Shown piece after piece: positions 1 to 9,521 of a DNA stretch of 64,000 nt. Every line of letters starts with the position of its first letter. Within the stretch, counting starts at the first letter, position 1. Origin of the DNA: Pseudaminobacter sp040049255 (GTDB lineage Bacteria; Pseudomonadota; Alphaproteobacteria; Rhizobiales; Rhizobiaceae); contig NZ_JBDZDR010000001.1 in the NCBI RefSeq assembly GCF_040049255.1, forward strand, positions 558,001 through 622,000. The letters are read 5' to 3'. A model generated the notes under the pieces. It saw only the letters and a program-made list of their open reading frames with translations, was not told the origin of the DNA and searched no databases. The position numbers were made by a program, and so were the translations under genes.

Positions 1-1439
1 TGCTTCTCGCCAAGCCCTTCAATGTCCAGCGCGTTGCGCGATACGAAGTGGCGCAGCCGTTCCACGGCCTGGGCCGGGCAGATGAGGCCGCCGGTGCATC
101 GCCGCACGGCCTCGCCCTCCTCTCGCACCGCATGGCTGTTGCAAGCCGGACAGCGGTCGGGGAAGACGTAGGGCACGGCATCGGCCGGGCGCTTTTCAAG
201 GACCACGTCCAGAATTTGCGGGATGACATCGCCGGCGCGCTGCACCAGCACCGTATCGCCAATGCGGATGTCGCGGCCCTCGCGGATCGGCTGGCCGTTG
301 TTGCCGATGCCGCGGATATAGTCCTCGTTGTGCAGCGTGGCGTTGGTGACCACCACGCCGCCGACGGTGACCGGATGCAAACGCGCCACGGGCGTAAGCG
401 CGCCGGTGCGGCCCACCTGGATATCGATATCGGTCAGAACCGTAGTCGCCTTCTCGGCGGGGAACTTGTGCGCCGTCGCCCAGCGCGGGCTGCGCGAGCG
501 GAAACCGAGCCGCTCCTGCAGGTCGAGCCGGTCGACCTTGTAGACCACGCCGTCTATGTCGTAGGGCAGCTCTGCACGCTCCGCCTCGATGGCGCGGTAG
601 TGCTCCATTATCTCCTCGACCGACCGGCAACGCACCATCAGGTCGTTGACCGGAAAGCCCCAGTCGGCGAAGCGCTGCACGACTTCATACTGGGTTTCGC
701 CGAGCGGCTCGCTGGTCTCGCCCCAGGCATAGGCAAAGAACTTGAGCGGGCGCGAACGCGTGACCGCCGGATCCTTCTGCCTGAGGCTGCCGGCTGCCGA
801 ATTGCGCGGATTGGCGAAGACCTGTCCGGTTTCAGCCATGCGCTGGTTGAGCGCGAAGAAGTCGTCGCGGCGCATGTAGACCTCGCCGCGCACCTCGATC
901 AGGTCGGGCGCATCCGCCGGCAGATGCTGCGGGATCTCTCCGATGGTGCGGATGTTGGCGGTGACGTTTTCGCCGGTGGTGCCATCGCCGCGCGTGGCCG
1001 CCGTCACCAGCCGCCGGTTCTCATAGCGCAGCGACATTGAAAGGCCGTCGATCTTGGGCTCGGCCGTGAAGACCAGCTCCCGGTCGGCCGGATAGGCCAG
1101 AAAGCGGCGGACGCTGCCGATGAAGTCGACGACATCCTCGTCGGTGAAGAGGTTGTCCAGCGAAAGCATCGGCCGCAGATGAACCACGGGCGCAAAGGCC
1201 CCCGTCGGCTCGGCGCCGATTCTCATCGAAGGCGAATCCGCCCGCACCAGTTCCGGGAAATGCGACTCGATCGCCGCGTTGCGCAGACGCAGCGCATCAT
1301 AGGCGGCGTCCGAGATCGTCGGCTTATCCTCGGCGTAATAGCTCCGGTCGTGCTCGGCGATCTCTGCGGCAAGGCGCGCGAGTTCGGCCGCGGCTTCCGC
1401 CTCGGTCAGTTGTTCGACGGGTTTCATTGTCTCCGACAT
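1..1439 (-). CDS. ligA: NAD-dependent DNA ligase LigA (3' end beyond window)
   Basis: Joins nicks during replication and repair using NAD+. About 479 residues are visible. In order they show the N-terminal Ia/adenylation domain with the AEPKIDGLS motif (the lysine of KIDG is the AMP acceptor, about residue 130), the OB fold, and a four-cysteine zinc finger (CPAC...CTGGLICP) near the left edge, where the helix-hairpin-helix region begins. The C-terminal HhH and BRCT parts lie outside the window. I chose the ATG at 1439 (MSETMK); a second in-frame ATG lies four codons later. It is downstream of recN with a 126-base gap, so the two may be co-transcribed. The family is certain. Confidence 0.97.
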   Translation of the reverse strand, partial: MSETMKPVEQLTEAEAAAELARLAAEIAEHDRSYYAEDKPTISDAAYDALRLRNAAIESHFPELVRADSPSMRIGAEPTGAFAPVVHLRPMLSLDNLFTDEDVVDFIGSVRRFLAYPADRELVFTAEPKIDGLSMSLRYENRRLVTAATRGDGTTGENVTANIRTIGEIPQHLPADAPDLIEVRGEVYMRRDDFFALNQRMAETGQVFANPRNSAAGSLRQKDPAVTRSRPLKFFAYAWGETSEPLGETQYEVVQRFADWGFPVNDLMVRCRSVEEIMEHYRAIEAERAELPYDIDGVVYKVDRLDLQERLGFRSRSPRWATAHKFPAEKATTVLTDIDIQVGRTGALTPVARLHPVTVGGVVVTNATLHNEDYIRGIGNNGQPIREGRDIRIGDTVLVQRAGDVIPQILDVVLEKRPADAVPYVFPDRCPACNSHAVREEGEAVRRCTGGLICPAQAVERLRHFVSRNALDIEGLGEK

Positions 1440-1565
1440 GATGTGCGAATCCGGCTTTCAGGACGGCCGATACCCTAACCTATGAAGCATGAGCGTGGCA
1501 GCCGCTTTTCACGGCTCGGCACAATGACGCGGACCATGCTGACAAACTGCAAGCGCGCGGCAGCT

Positions 1566-3248
1566 TCAGGAAGCTGCGGCGGCCTCGGCGTTTTCGCGCA
1601 GCAGCCTTTCGGCCGCGGCACGCGCCTCGTCGGTGATTGTTGCGCCCGCCAGCATGCGGGCGATTTCTTCCTGCCGTGCGTCGCGGTTCATCGCCGCGAT
1701 GCTGGTGGAAACCTGCTCGCTGCTGCCGGATTTCGCGATCAGGAAATGGGTGTGCGCCCGCGCTGCCACCTGCGGCGCATGGGTGACCGAAAGCACCTGC
1801 ACACGGCTTGCCAGCCGCGCGAGGCGCTGGCCGATGGCGTCGGCAACGGCACCACCGACGCCTGTGTCGATCTCGTCGAAAACCAGCGTCGGCGCGGAGC
1901 CGCGGTCGGCCAGCGCCACCTTCAGCGCCAGCAGGAAGCGAGACAGCTCGCCGCCGGACGCAATCTTCATCATCGGCCCGGGCTTGGTGCCCGGATTGGT
2001 GCGAACCCAGAACTCGATCTGGTCGATGCCCTCTTGCTGCCGATTGTCGGGCTCCGCGCTCATCTCGACGATGAACTCGGCCCGCTCCAGCTTCAGCGCC
2101 GGCAGCTCGGCCATCACCGCATCGCGCAAGCCGAGCGCGGCCGTCTTGCGCAGCTCCGACAGATGAGCGGCCACGCGGTCATAGGCCTCGCGGGCGGCCA
2201 CTGCCTGCTTCTCCAGCGCCTGCAGGCGATCTTCGCCCGCGTCGAGGTCGGCAAGGTCGGCCGCCATCGTGTCGCGCAGCCTGGCGAGGTCATCGACCTG
2301 GACATTGTGCTTGCGGGAGGCCGCTCGTAACGCGAACAGCCGCTCCTCGGCCTTCTCCAGCCGCTGGGGGTCGAATTCGGTGGCGCGCAGCGCCGCGTCC
2401 ACGCCCGATTGCGCGGCGTCCAGCGACAGCATGGCCTCATCCAGTGACGTGACAACGTCATCGAGAAGACCGGGCACCTCGGCAGCCTTGCGCTGAAGGC
2501 GACGAAGCAGGCTGGCAAGCTGCGGCAATGGCGAATTGGAGCCGGACAGCACGTCCTGCGCATCCTGGATATCGCTGGCGATCTTCTCTGCCCGCATCAT
2601 GGCCGTGCGCACTTCCGCAAGCTCGGCCTCCTCGCCCACCTGCGGGTCGAGCTGCGACAGCTCGGCAACAGCCGCACGCAGATAGTCGGCCTCGCGCGCG
2701 GCGGCCTCGACACGGGCACGGTGACGGGAAAGTTCCTGCTCGCAGTCGCGCCAGCGCCGCCAGGCTTCTGCACAGGCGCGCACCTCGCCGAGATGTCCAC
2801 CGAAGGAATCGAGCACATCGCGGTGCGCCCCGGCATCCACCAGCGCGCGATCGTCGTGCTGGCCGTGGATTTCCACCAGCGCACGACCGATGTCGCGCAT
2901 CAGCGTCACGCTGGAAGGCTGGTCGTTGACGAAGACACGCGTGCGCCCGTCTGCCGTCTGCACACGGCGCAGAATGATGTCGCCGTCGTCGTCGAGCGCG
3001 TTGTCGATGAGGATCTGCCTGGCGGGATGATTGCGCGGCACATCGAAAACCGCGGAAACCTGCCCTTGCGTGGCGCCGTGGCGCACAAGCGATGCGTCGC
3101 CGCGCGCACCAAGCGCGAGCGACAGCGCGTCGAGAAGGATGGACTTGCCCGCGCCGGTCTCGCCTGTCAGCACCGACAGGCCGGACGCAAAATCGATGTC
3201 CAGCTTCTGGATCAGGACAATATCGCGGATCGAAAGCCTTGAGAGCAT
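1566..3248 (-). CDS. recN: DNA repair protein RecN (SMC-like ATPase)
   Basis: Cytoplasmic SMC-family ATPase that helps repair double-strand breaks. At 560 residues it has the normal RecN length. Walker A is GETGAGKS at residues 29-36, a long coiled coil fills the middle, and the ABC signature ASGGELSR and Walker B LVFDEIDTGVGG are near the C terminus. It starts 15 bases after bamD, so it probably shares the bamD transcript. I saw no alphaproteobacterial LexA box (GTTC-N7-GTTC) directly in front of it. A short palindrome overlaps the stop codon but lacks a T-run. Confidence 0.97.
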   Translation of the reverse strand: MLSRLSIRDIVLIQKLDIDFASGLSVLTGETGAGKSILLDALSLALGARGDASLVRHGATQGQVSAVFDVPRNHPARQILIDNALDDDGDIILRRVQTADGRTRVFVNDQPSSVTLMRDIGRALVEIHGQHDDRALVDAGAHRDVLDSFGGHLGEVRACAEAWRRWRDCEQELSRHRARVEAAAREADYLRAAVAELSQLDPQVGEEAELAEVRTAMMRAEKIASDIQDAQDVLSGSNSPLPQLASLLRRLQRKAAEVPGLLDDVVTSLDEAMLSLDAAQSGVDAALRATEFDPQRLEKAEERLFALRAASRKHNVQVDDLARLRDTMAADLADLDAGEDRLQALEKQAVAAREAYDRVAAHLSELRKTAALGLRDAVMAELPALKLERAEFIVEMSAEPDNRQQEGIDQIEFWVRTNPGTKPGPMMKIASGGELSRFLLALKVALADRGSAPTLVFDEIDTGVGGAVADAIGQRLARLASRVQVLSVTHAPQVAARAHTHFLIAKSGSSEQVSTSIAAMNRDARQEEIARMLAGATITDEARAAAERLLRENAEAAAAS

Positions 3249-3263
3249 CTCGCCCCGCTGCGA

Positions 3264-4130
3264 TCAGGCGCCGGTAATGAACTTTCCGGCCTTGGAAAGC
3301 CAAGAGCCGGCATTCTCACGCGGCTCCAGCCCGCCGGACTGCAGAAGCTTGTAGGAGTCCTTGTACCACTGGCTTTGCGGGTAGTTCTGCCCCAGCACGG
3401 CAGCCGCGGTCTGCGCCTCGGAGGTCAGGCCCATCGCGTAGTAGCTCTCGGTCAGGCGCGCGAGGGCTTCCTCGATCTGCCGCGTGTTGGAATAGTTCTC
3501 GACCACGAAGCGGAAGCGCTTGATGGCGGCGATGTACTCGCGCCGCTCAAGATAGTAGCGGCCGACCTGCATCTCCTTGCCGGCGAGCTGATCGCGCGCG
3601 ACGCGGATCTTTTCCTTGGCGTCATCAACATATTCGGAATCGGGCCAGCGGGTAACCACTTCCTGCATCGCCTCGATGGCGCGGCGCGACTCCTTCTGGT
3701 CCTGCGTCACGTCGCGGATCTGGCGGAAATAGCTGAGGCCGATAATGTACTGGGCGTAGGCCGCGTCGGGGCTCGACGGGTAGAGCGCAAGATAGCGCTT
3801 TGCCGCGTTGACGGCGTCGTCATAGTTGCCCTGGCGATAGTTCGCGAAGGCACCCATGACCATCGATTTGCGGGCATACTCCGAATAGGGATGCTGGCGA
3901 TCGACGGCGTCGAACTTGCGGCTGGCTTCCTTCAGGCGGCCGGCATTCAAATTGGCAAGGCCTTGATTGTAAAGCACATCGGCCGGCTCGGTCTGGTCGA
4001 CATAGGTCGACAGGTCGATGTCCTTCTCCGACGACATGCAGGCAGAAAGAAGAAGCGGCGCCGAAATCAGCGAAAGCGCCAGAAGGGCAGCGCGCGTCGG
4101 CTTCGACTGTGCAGCTCGCTCAAAAACCAT
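3264..4130 (-). CDS. bamD: Outer membrane assembly lipoprotein BamD (ComL/YfiO)
   Basis: Lipoprotein partner of BamA in the outer-membrane beta-barrel assembly machine, working on the periplasmic face of the outer membrane. The N terminus is a basic-hydrophobic signal ending in the lipobox LSAC, with the lipidated cysteine at residue 31. The remainder is TPR-like repeats typical of BamD (VLYNQGLANLNAGR, then GAFANYRQGNYDDA). The length of 288 residues fits the family. It lies between lpxC and recN, the usual rhizobial order. A 172-base gap separates it from lpxC, and I could not identify a convincing promoter there. Confidence 0.95.
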   Translation of the reverse strand: MVFERAAQSKPTRAALLALSLISAPLLLSACMSSEKDIDLSTYVDQTEPADVLYNQGLANLNAGRLKEASRKFDAVDRQHPYSEYARKSMVMGAFANYRQGNYDDAVNAAKRYLALYPSSPDAAYAQYIIGLSYFRQIRDVTQDQKESRRAIEAMQEVVTRWPDSEYVDDAKEKIRVARDQLAGKEMQVGRYYLERREYIAAIKRFRFVVENYSNTRQIEEALARLTESYYAMGLTSEAQTAAAVLGQNYPQSQWYKDSYKLLQSGGLEPRENAGSWLSKAGKFITGA

Positions 4131-4302
4131 GGTCTGATTCTGCCCCTCTCGGCGTAACTATACTCAATAGCCCCGCAGTCATAGATCACAACTGCCCCTG
4201 AACGGCAACGCTATCGCCGGTCAATCGTGCATTTTTGTGGCAGCTTGCAAGCCAGCGCGCATCGAGATGCCGGGCCAGGTCGCCACCAGCCACACAGGGC
4301 CC

Positions 4303-5235
4303 TCAAACCACCCAGGGCGCGTAAACAGGAGCGTTGATCGCGATCATTTCTGCCGACCGGCCGCGCTCGCGCCGGCTCGCCTCGACAATTTCAAACGCCG
4401 AGTGATCCGACAGCAGGTGCCGCAGCGCGGCGGCGTTCAGGCGGTGGCCACCACGATAGGAACGGAAACAGCCGATGAAACGGGCGCCGGCGAGCGCCAG
4501 GTCGCCCATGGCATCGAGCGTCTTGTGACGGACGAACTCGTCGGGATAGCGCAGGCCTTCCATATTGATGACCCGGCCGTCGTCGCCGATCACCACGGAA
4601 TTCTCCAGCGATGAGCCAAGCGCATAGCCGGCGGCCCACAGGCGCTCGACGTCCTTCATGAAGCCGAAGGTGCGCGCGCGGGCGATCTCGTTACGGAACA
4701 CTTCGGCGCTCATATCGGCCGCAAAGGACTGACGGCCGATGGCCGCGCTCTCGAAGTCGATTTCGACCTCGAAGCGAGTTCCCGAATGCGGACGGAATTC
4801 CGCCCAGGAGGCACCCGATTCGATGCGCACGGGCTTTAGAATGCGGATGTATCGGCGCTTGGCCGAAAGCGTCTCGACGCCAGCCTGCTCGATCGCCTCG
4901 ACGAATCGGATGGCGCTGCCGTCCAGGATCGGCACCTCGCGGCCGTCGATCTCGATAACCAGATTGTCGATGCCGAGGCCGGACAGCGCACCCATGATGT
5001 GCTCGACAGTGCCGACATGCACGCCCGCGGGATCGCCCAGCAGCGTGCACAAGTCGGTGGACCCGACCTCGGAGGACAGAGCTCGCAGTTCGCGCCCGTT
5101 CTCACCAATCACATGGAAGACGATTCCGGTGTCCCCATCGGCGGGCAGGAAGTGCAGGGAAACCGGCTTGCCGCTATGAACGCCAACGCCCGAAAGCATG
5201 GCGCGCGACTTCAGCGTCGTTTGATAGTCGTACAA
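4303..5235 (-). CDS. lpxC: UDP-3-O-acyl-N-acetylglucosamine deacetylase LpxC
   Basis: Zinc enzyme that performs the committed step of lipid A synthesis in the cytoplasm. All expected residues are present: zinc ligands His79 (in HVGTVEHIMG), His237 and Asp241 (HKTLDAMGD), and the catalytic His264 in GGHRLN. The length of 310 residues is typical. ATG start at 5235. It follows ftsZ after a 294-base gap holding an ftsZ terminator and a candidate promoter, so it probably has its own transcript as well as sitting beside the division genes. Confidence 0.97.
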   Translation of the reverse strand: MYDYQTTLKSRAMLSGVGVHSGKPVSLHFLPADGDTGIVFHVIGENGRELRALSSEVGSTDLCTLLGDPAGVHVGTVEHIMGALSGLGIDNLVIEIDGREVPILDGSAIRFVEAIEQAGVETLSAKRRYIRILKPVRIESGASWAEFRPHSGTRFEVEIDFESAAIGRQSFAADMSAEVFRNEIARARTFGFMKDVERLWAAGYALGSSLENSVVIGDDGRVINMEGLRYPDEFVRHKTLDAMGDLALAGARFIGCFRSYRGGHRLNAAALRHLLSDHSAFEIVEASRRERGRSAEMIAINAPVYAPWVV

Positions 5236-5360
5236 GTAAATATCCCCTTGCGCCCGTTTGGCCTAAGGCCCCAAACCAGCCCTAGGGAGCACGGCTCTCG
5301 CTTCGGTCGGCTGGCAGGAAACTTCACCACAGCCAGTGTGCCGACTCCGTCATCGGGGCG

Positions 5361-5389
5361 AAGATAGTGGCCCCGGTGTGAGACGCCAA
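5361..5389 (-). promoter_or_regulatory. Candidate sigma-70-type promoter for lpxC
   Basis: Read on the minus strand: -35 TTGGCG (5384-5389), a 17-base spacer, and -10 TATCTT (5361-5366). This resembles the rhizobial CTTGAC-N17-CTATAT pattern with four of six matches in each hexamer. Transcription would begin near 5354, about 120 bases before the lpxC ATG. It lies downstream of the ftsZ terminator, which is where an lpxC promoter would be needed. This is pattern evidence only. Confidence 0.4.
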
Positions 5390-5470
5390 ATCACGGTTTT
5401 TAACTCCGTGTAACGGCAGTCGAGCCACATCAGCACACGCACAACTATCTGTTTTAATTCTGCTTTCAAG

Positions 5471-5501
5471 ACAAACGGGCAGGCACTCATGTGCCCGCCC
5501 G
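5471..5501 (-). terminator. Rho-independent terminator after ftsZ
   Basis: Inverted repeat 5476-5486/5491-5501: an 11-bp GC-rich stem with one G-U wobble and a 4-base loop, followed on the minus strand by TTTGTCTT. It begins about 28 bases after the ftsZ stop codon and so would end the dcw transcript before lpxC. Confidence 0.7.
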
Positions 5502-5529
5502 CTCAAAGCCGTTACATGGCGGTACCGGA

Positions 5530-7224
5530 TCAGTTTGCCTGGCGGCGCAGGAACGCCGGGATTTCCAGCTGATCCTCTTCATGGTGAGTCCGTGCCTGGG
5601 GAGCCAGGCGGCCCTGGTCGTCCAGCTGGCCGCGGCGCGGAGCGTAGAGCTGCGCGTCCTGGCGGCGCGCCTCAGGCGCGGGCTGGCGAAGCTTCGGCTC
5701 GCGCGGCTGGGCCGGCTGAAGGCGTGCCGGCTCTTCCTCACGGCGGGTCAGACCATTGGTCAGGCGCTTCAGCAGGCCCATAGGCCCACGGTCCTCATGC
5801 TGCTCGGCAGGGCGAGCCTTGGCCTGCACCTCGGCCTGTACCATCGGCGGGAAGTCCTCGACGCGCGGCATCCGCGGCTGGGCGGCAACCGGCTGGGGCA
5901 TTTCGCGCGGCTGCAACGGAGCCGGCGCAGGCTGCGGAGCCATCATCGGCTGCGGCTGCTGCATGACCGGCTGCGGCTGCATGGCCTGCGGAGGAGCCTG
6001 GAACAGCTTGCTCTGCGGGCGGAATTCCTCGCCACCAGCGACCGGGACCTGACGCGGCGCCGCCATGGCGGCTGCGGCAGCGTTCGCCTCGGCCAAGCGG
6101 ATAGCGTCGGCCACCGGATCGGCAGCGCGAGGCTCAAGGCGCGGCGCCTCCTGCACCGGCGCCATGGCAACCGGGCGCGCTTCAGGCATGCCTGCGGGGC
6201 GTGCGGCCGGCTTCACGGGAGCGCGGATAGCGATGGGCGCAGTCGCCATGTCGGCGGCCGACTTGTCGATGCCGGTCGCAACCACGGAGACGCGGATGAC
6301 GCCTTCGAGTTCCTCGTCGAAGGTGGCGCCCAGGATGATGTTGGCGTCCGGATCCACTTCCTCGCGAATACGGGTAGCCGCCTCGTCGACCTCGAACAGG
6401 GTCAGGTCGCGGCCGCCAGTGATGGAGATCAGCAGGCCCCTCGCGCCCTTCATCGAGGTTTCGTCAAGCAGCGGGTTGGCGATCGCGGCCTCGGCGGCAG
6501 CCATGGCACGGCCCTCGCCCGAAGCCTCGCCGGTGCCCATCATGGCCTTGCCCATCTCGCGCATCACCGAACGAACGTCGGCGAAGTCGAGGTTGATCAG
6601 GCCTTCCTTGACCATCAGGTCGGTGATGCAGGCAACGCCGGAGTAGAGCACCTGGTCGGCCATCGCGAAGGCGTCGGCGAAGGTGGTCTTGTCGTTGGCG
6701 AGGCGGAACAGGTTCTGGTTCGGAATGACGATCAGGGTATCGACGCACTTCTGCAGTTCCTCGATGCCCAGGTCGGCCGTCTTCATGCGGCGCTGGCCTT
6801 CGAAGTGGAAAGGCTTGGTGACGACGCCAACGGTGAGGATGCCCTTTTCACGGGCGGCGCGGGCAACGACGGGGGCTGCACCCGTGCCGGTTCCGCCGCC
6901 CATTCCGGCGGTGACGAAGCACATGTGCGTGTTGGACAGGTAGTCGACGATCTCGTCGATGCATTCCTCGGCGGCGGCGCGACCGACCTCAGGCTGCGAG
7001 CCGGCACCCAGGCCCTCTGTGATGTTCGCGCCGAGCTGGATCAGTTGCTCAGCCTTGGACGTGGCCAGGGCCTGTGCGTCGGTGTTCGCCACCACGAATT
7101 CCACGCCGCGAAGACCCGCCGTGATCATGTTGTTCACGGCGTTGCCACCGCCGCCGCCCACACCGAACACGGTGATGCGTGGCTTGAGCTCGGTAATGTC
7201 CGGCTTTTTCAGATTGATCGTCAT
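5530..7224 (-). CDS. ftsZ: Cell division GTPase FtsZ
   Basis: Tubulin-like GTPase that forms the cytokinetic ring. The GTP-binding signature GMGGGTGTG is at residues 107-115 and the T7 synergy loop NLDFAD at 211-216. After the globular core (to about residue 320) comes a long Pro/Gln/Ala-rich linker, then the conserved C-terminal peptide LEIPAFLRRQ that binds FtsA and other partners. At 564 residues it is much longer than E. coli FtsZ (383), which is normal for Rhizobiales. It follows ftsA by 70 bases and ends at a hairpin terminator. Confidence 0.98.
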   Translation of the reverse strand: MTINLKKPDITELKPRITVFGVGGGGGNAVNNMITAGLRGVEFVVANTDAQALATSKAEQLIQLGANITEGLGAGSQPEVGRAAAEECIDEIVDYLSNTHMCFVTAGMGGGTGTGAAPVVARAAREKGILTVGVVTKPFHFEGQRRMKTADLGIEELQKCVDTLIVIPNQNLFRLANDKTTFADAFAMADQVLYSGVACITDLMVKEGLINLDFADVRSVMREMGKAMMGTGEASGEGRAMAAAEAAIANPLLDETSMKGARGLLISITGGRDLTLFEVDEAATRIREEVDPDANIILGATFDEELEGVIRVSVVATGIDKSAADMATAPIAIRAPVKPAARPAGMPEARPVAMAPVQEAPRLEPRAADPVADAIRLAEANAAAAAMAAPRQVPVAGGEEFRPQSKLFQAPPQAMQPQPVMQQPQPMMAPQPAPAPLQPREMPQPVAAQPRMPRVEDFPPMVQAEVQAKARPAEQHEDRGPMGLLKRLTNGLTRREEEPARLQPAQPREPKLRQPAPEARRQDAQLYAPRRGQLDDQGRLAPQARTHHEEDQLEIPAFLRRQAN

Positions 7225-7294
7225 TGTCCTCGTCCTTTTGCCTTTCCCGCCGCTGCGCCGCTGCGGCCGCCTATTGGGGTGTCCACGTCAAATT

Positions 7295-8605
7295 CTAGAA
7301 ACTGTCTCGGAACCACTGACTTACGCGATGCAGTTTCCCGCCTGTCCCGGTCATGCGGAACCGGGAGATACTGTTGAACTGATTGATCTCGAAGCTTGCC
7401 ACCTGCGGATAGATCAGCAGACCTACCGCCGCCGCGAACGCCGGGCCCTTCGCTGCCTCGGGCAGGCCGGCAACGCCGAGCGGGCGCCCGATGCGCACAT
7501 TGCGTCCGAGAATGCGGCGCGCGGCCTCGGGCAGACCTGCGAGCTGGCTGGCGCCGCCAGTCAGCACCACGCGCTTGCCCACCGCGTTGCCATATCCGGA
7601 CTTGTTGAGGCGATCGCGCAGGATCTCCAGCGTCTCTTCGATCCGCGCGCGGATGATGCGCGTCATCACCGAACGGGGAATCTGCAGCGGAACGTCGCCT
7701 TCGTCGGCGCCGATCGGCTGCACGGTGACGAGGTCGCGATCGTCGGACCCGCCAGGCAGTGCCGAGCCGTGCATGACCTTCAGCCGCTCGGCATCTTCCA
7801 GCCGGGTCGAAAGGCCCTTGGCCATGTCCAGCGTGACGTGATTGCCGCCGATCGGTATGGCGTCCGCGTGGACGAACTTGCCATCGGCAAAAACGGAAAT
7901 CGTCGTGGTGCCGCCACCCATGTCGATGCAGGCGGCTCCCATCTCCAGCTCGTCGTCCACCAGCGCGGCCAGGCCGCTGGCATAGGGCGTCGCCACCATG
8001 CGCTCGACCGACAGGTGCGAGCGGTTGATGCACAGTTCGAGATTGCGCAGCGGCGCGGCATCGCCGGTCAGCACATGCATGTCGACGCCCAGCGTCTCGC
8101 CCACCATGCCGCTCGGATCACGCACGCCGCGCTCGGCATCCAGCGAAAAGGCGACCGGCAGCGCATGCACCACCTCGCGCTCAGCCCGCAATGCCTGCTT
8201 TGCTCCGGCGGCCAGAACACGCTTGATGTCGCCCGCCGACGCCTCATGGCCACCCAGATTGACGGTGGCCGAAAAGGTCTGGCTCTTCAGCCGGCCTGCG
8301 GTCAGGTTGACGATCAGCGAATCCACCGTCAGGCCCGCCATGCGCTCAGCCGCGTCGACCGCAAGCCGCACCGCATGCTCGGCACGGTCGAGATCCACGA
8401 CCACGCCGGACTTCACACCCTGGGACTTCTGATGACCGATGCCGATCACCCGCGCCTGGTGCGTGCGCCCGCGCAGGATCTGGCTCTCGGCGGCAGGCTT
8501 GAGGCTGGCGACAATGCAGCAGACCTTGCTCGACCCGACATCGAGAACAGTAACGACACCGGAACGGCGCGACTGACTATCCTTTCGACCGCCCAGCAGG
8601 CTCAT
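7295..8605 (-). CDS. ftsA: Cell division protein FtsA
   Basis: Actin-fold ATPase that tethers FtsZ to the inner membrane. The N-terminal VLDVGSSKVCC is the phosphate-1 motif, and ACIDMGGGTTTISVF near the middle is the phosphate-2 motif. The tail HRVSQWFRDSF is an amphipathic membrane-targeting helix. The length of 436 residues is normal. The ATG at 8605 overlaps the ftsQ stop codon by four bases (ATGA), so the two are translationally coupled. Confidence 0.97.
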   Translation of the reverse strand: MSLLGGRKDSQSRRSGVVTVLDVGSSKVCCIVASLKPAAESQILRGRTHQARVIGIGHQKSQGVKSGVVVDLDRAEHAVRLAVDAAERMAGLTVDSLIVNLTAGRLKSQTFSATVNLGGHEASAGDIKRVLAAGAKQALRAEREVVHALPVAFSLDAERGVRDPSGMVGETLGVDMHVLTGDAAPLRNLELCINRSHLSVERMVATPYASGLAALVDDELEMGAACIDMGGGTTTISVFADGKFVHADAIPIGGNHVTLDMAKGLSTRLEDAERLKVMHGSALPGGSDDRDLVTVQPIGADEGDVPLQIPRSVMTRIIRARIEETLEILRDRLNKSGYGNAVGKRVVLTGGASQLAGLPEAARRILGRNVRIGRPLGVAGLPEAAKGPAFAAAVGLLIYPQVASFEINQFNSISRFRMTGTGGKLHRVSQWFRDSF

Positions 8606-9510
8606 ATTCTCTTCTCCGGCTTGCTGCCCTTGCGCTGCTTAAGCGCGGCATCCCTGCGCTCCGCCGCCTCCGGAGTGAGCTGGACGACCAGACGGTCGCT
8701 CAGCCGCATGTCGATGGCAGCGATATCGCGCGAAAGCAGCCCCATCTCGCGATCCATCCTGGCGAGATCCGCGAGCGCAGAATCCTCGCCATTCTCCGGC
8801 AGCTTGACGGTGACGCCGTTCTCCAGCCACAGATCCCAACGCCGCTCGGCGACGCGGATATAGCCCTTCACACGCGAAGCAAGCTCGGGAAAGCGGTTCA
8901 CCTTGGCCAGGAACCCGGAGGCCCTTTCAGCAGCACCGACACCCACGACAAGCGGCAAAGAGACGTGACGGCCGCCGGCGAATGGCGCAATCACCTTGCC
9001 GTCCTGCTCCACCACCGAAAGCTCGTTCTCATGCTGCCAGACGGCGAAGGGCTTGCGCTCCTCGATCTTCACTTCCAGCGTATCGGGATAGACCTTTCGA
9101 ACCGAGGCAAGCTCGACCCAAGGCAATTCGCCGACGCGCTCGCGCGCCTTGTCAGCGTCGAAGCCGATCAGCGCCGTCCAGCCATCGAGCCCCAGCTTTT
9201 CCAAAACGTCGATCTCGGACGTCTCGTGGTGGCCGACCACGCGCACCTCATCGACAGCAAACCCGCTGCGCGCCGTGACGGCCTGCACGAGGGCCGGCAT
9301 ATGCCCGCCCTCGTAAGCACCATAAAGGCCAGCAGAAGCCAGCAGGACAGCGGACGAGACGGTCGCAGCGAAGCGCGGCGCGGTGAAGTCGCCCTTGAAC
9401 AGGCGCGCAAGCACGCGCACCGGCTTACGCAGCCAGCGCGGCAGCACGAAGCCGTCGGCCGAAAAGAACATGCCGAGCAGGCCACCCCCGGCCCTCCGCA
9501 CCCTCTTCAT
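8602..9510 (-). CDS. ftsQ: Cell division protein FtsQ
   Basis: Bitopic inner-membrane protein that links the early and late divisome. It has a basic cytoplasmic N terminus, a transmembrane segment at about residues 43-63, then a periplasmic POTRA domain (FAVDEVRVVGHHE) and the FtsQ/DivIB beta domain. I chose the ATG at 9510 (302 residues) because GAGG and AGGG sit at ribosome-binding distance upstream. A GTG at 9534 is in frame but lacks a binding site and would overlap ddlB. Confidence 0.94.
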   Translation of the reverse strand: MKRVRRAGGGLLGMFFSADGFVLPRWLRKPVRVLARLFKGDFTAPRFAATVSSAVLLASAGLYGAYEGGHMPALVQAVTARSGFAVDEVRVVGHHETSEIDVLEKLGLDGWTALIGFDADKARERVGELPWVELASVRKVYPDTLEVKIEERKPFAVWQHENELSVVEQDGKVIAPFAGGRHVSLPLVVGVGAAERASGFLAKVNRFPELASRVKGYIRVAERRWDLWLENGVTVKLPENGEDSALADLARMDREMGLLSRDIAAIDMRLSDRLVVQLTPEAAERRDAALKQRKGSKPEKRI

Positions 9511-9521
9511 CTGCCCTGACC

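Noticed and set aside
1560..1577. Terminator at the recN stop
   Set aside because: GCAGCTTC/GAAGCTGC is a perfect palindrome but overlaps the stop codon, has a 2-base loop and no T-run on the minus strand.
5491..7377. 628-codon plus-strand open frame opposite ftsZ
   Set aside because: Shadow of ftsZ. Composition (His, Arg, Leu, Ala rich) and lack of any recognisable motif argue against a real protein.
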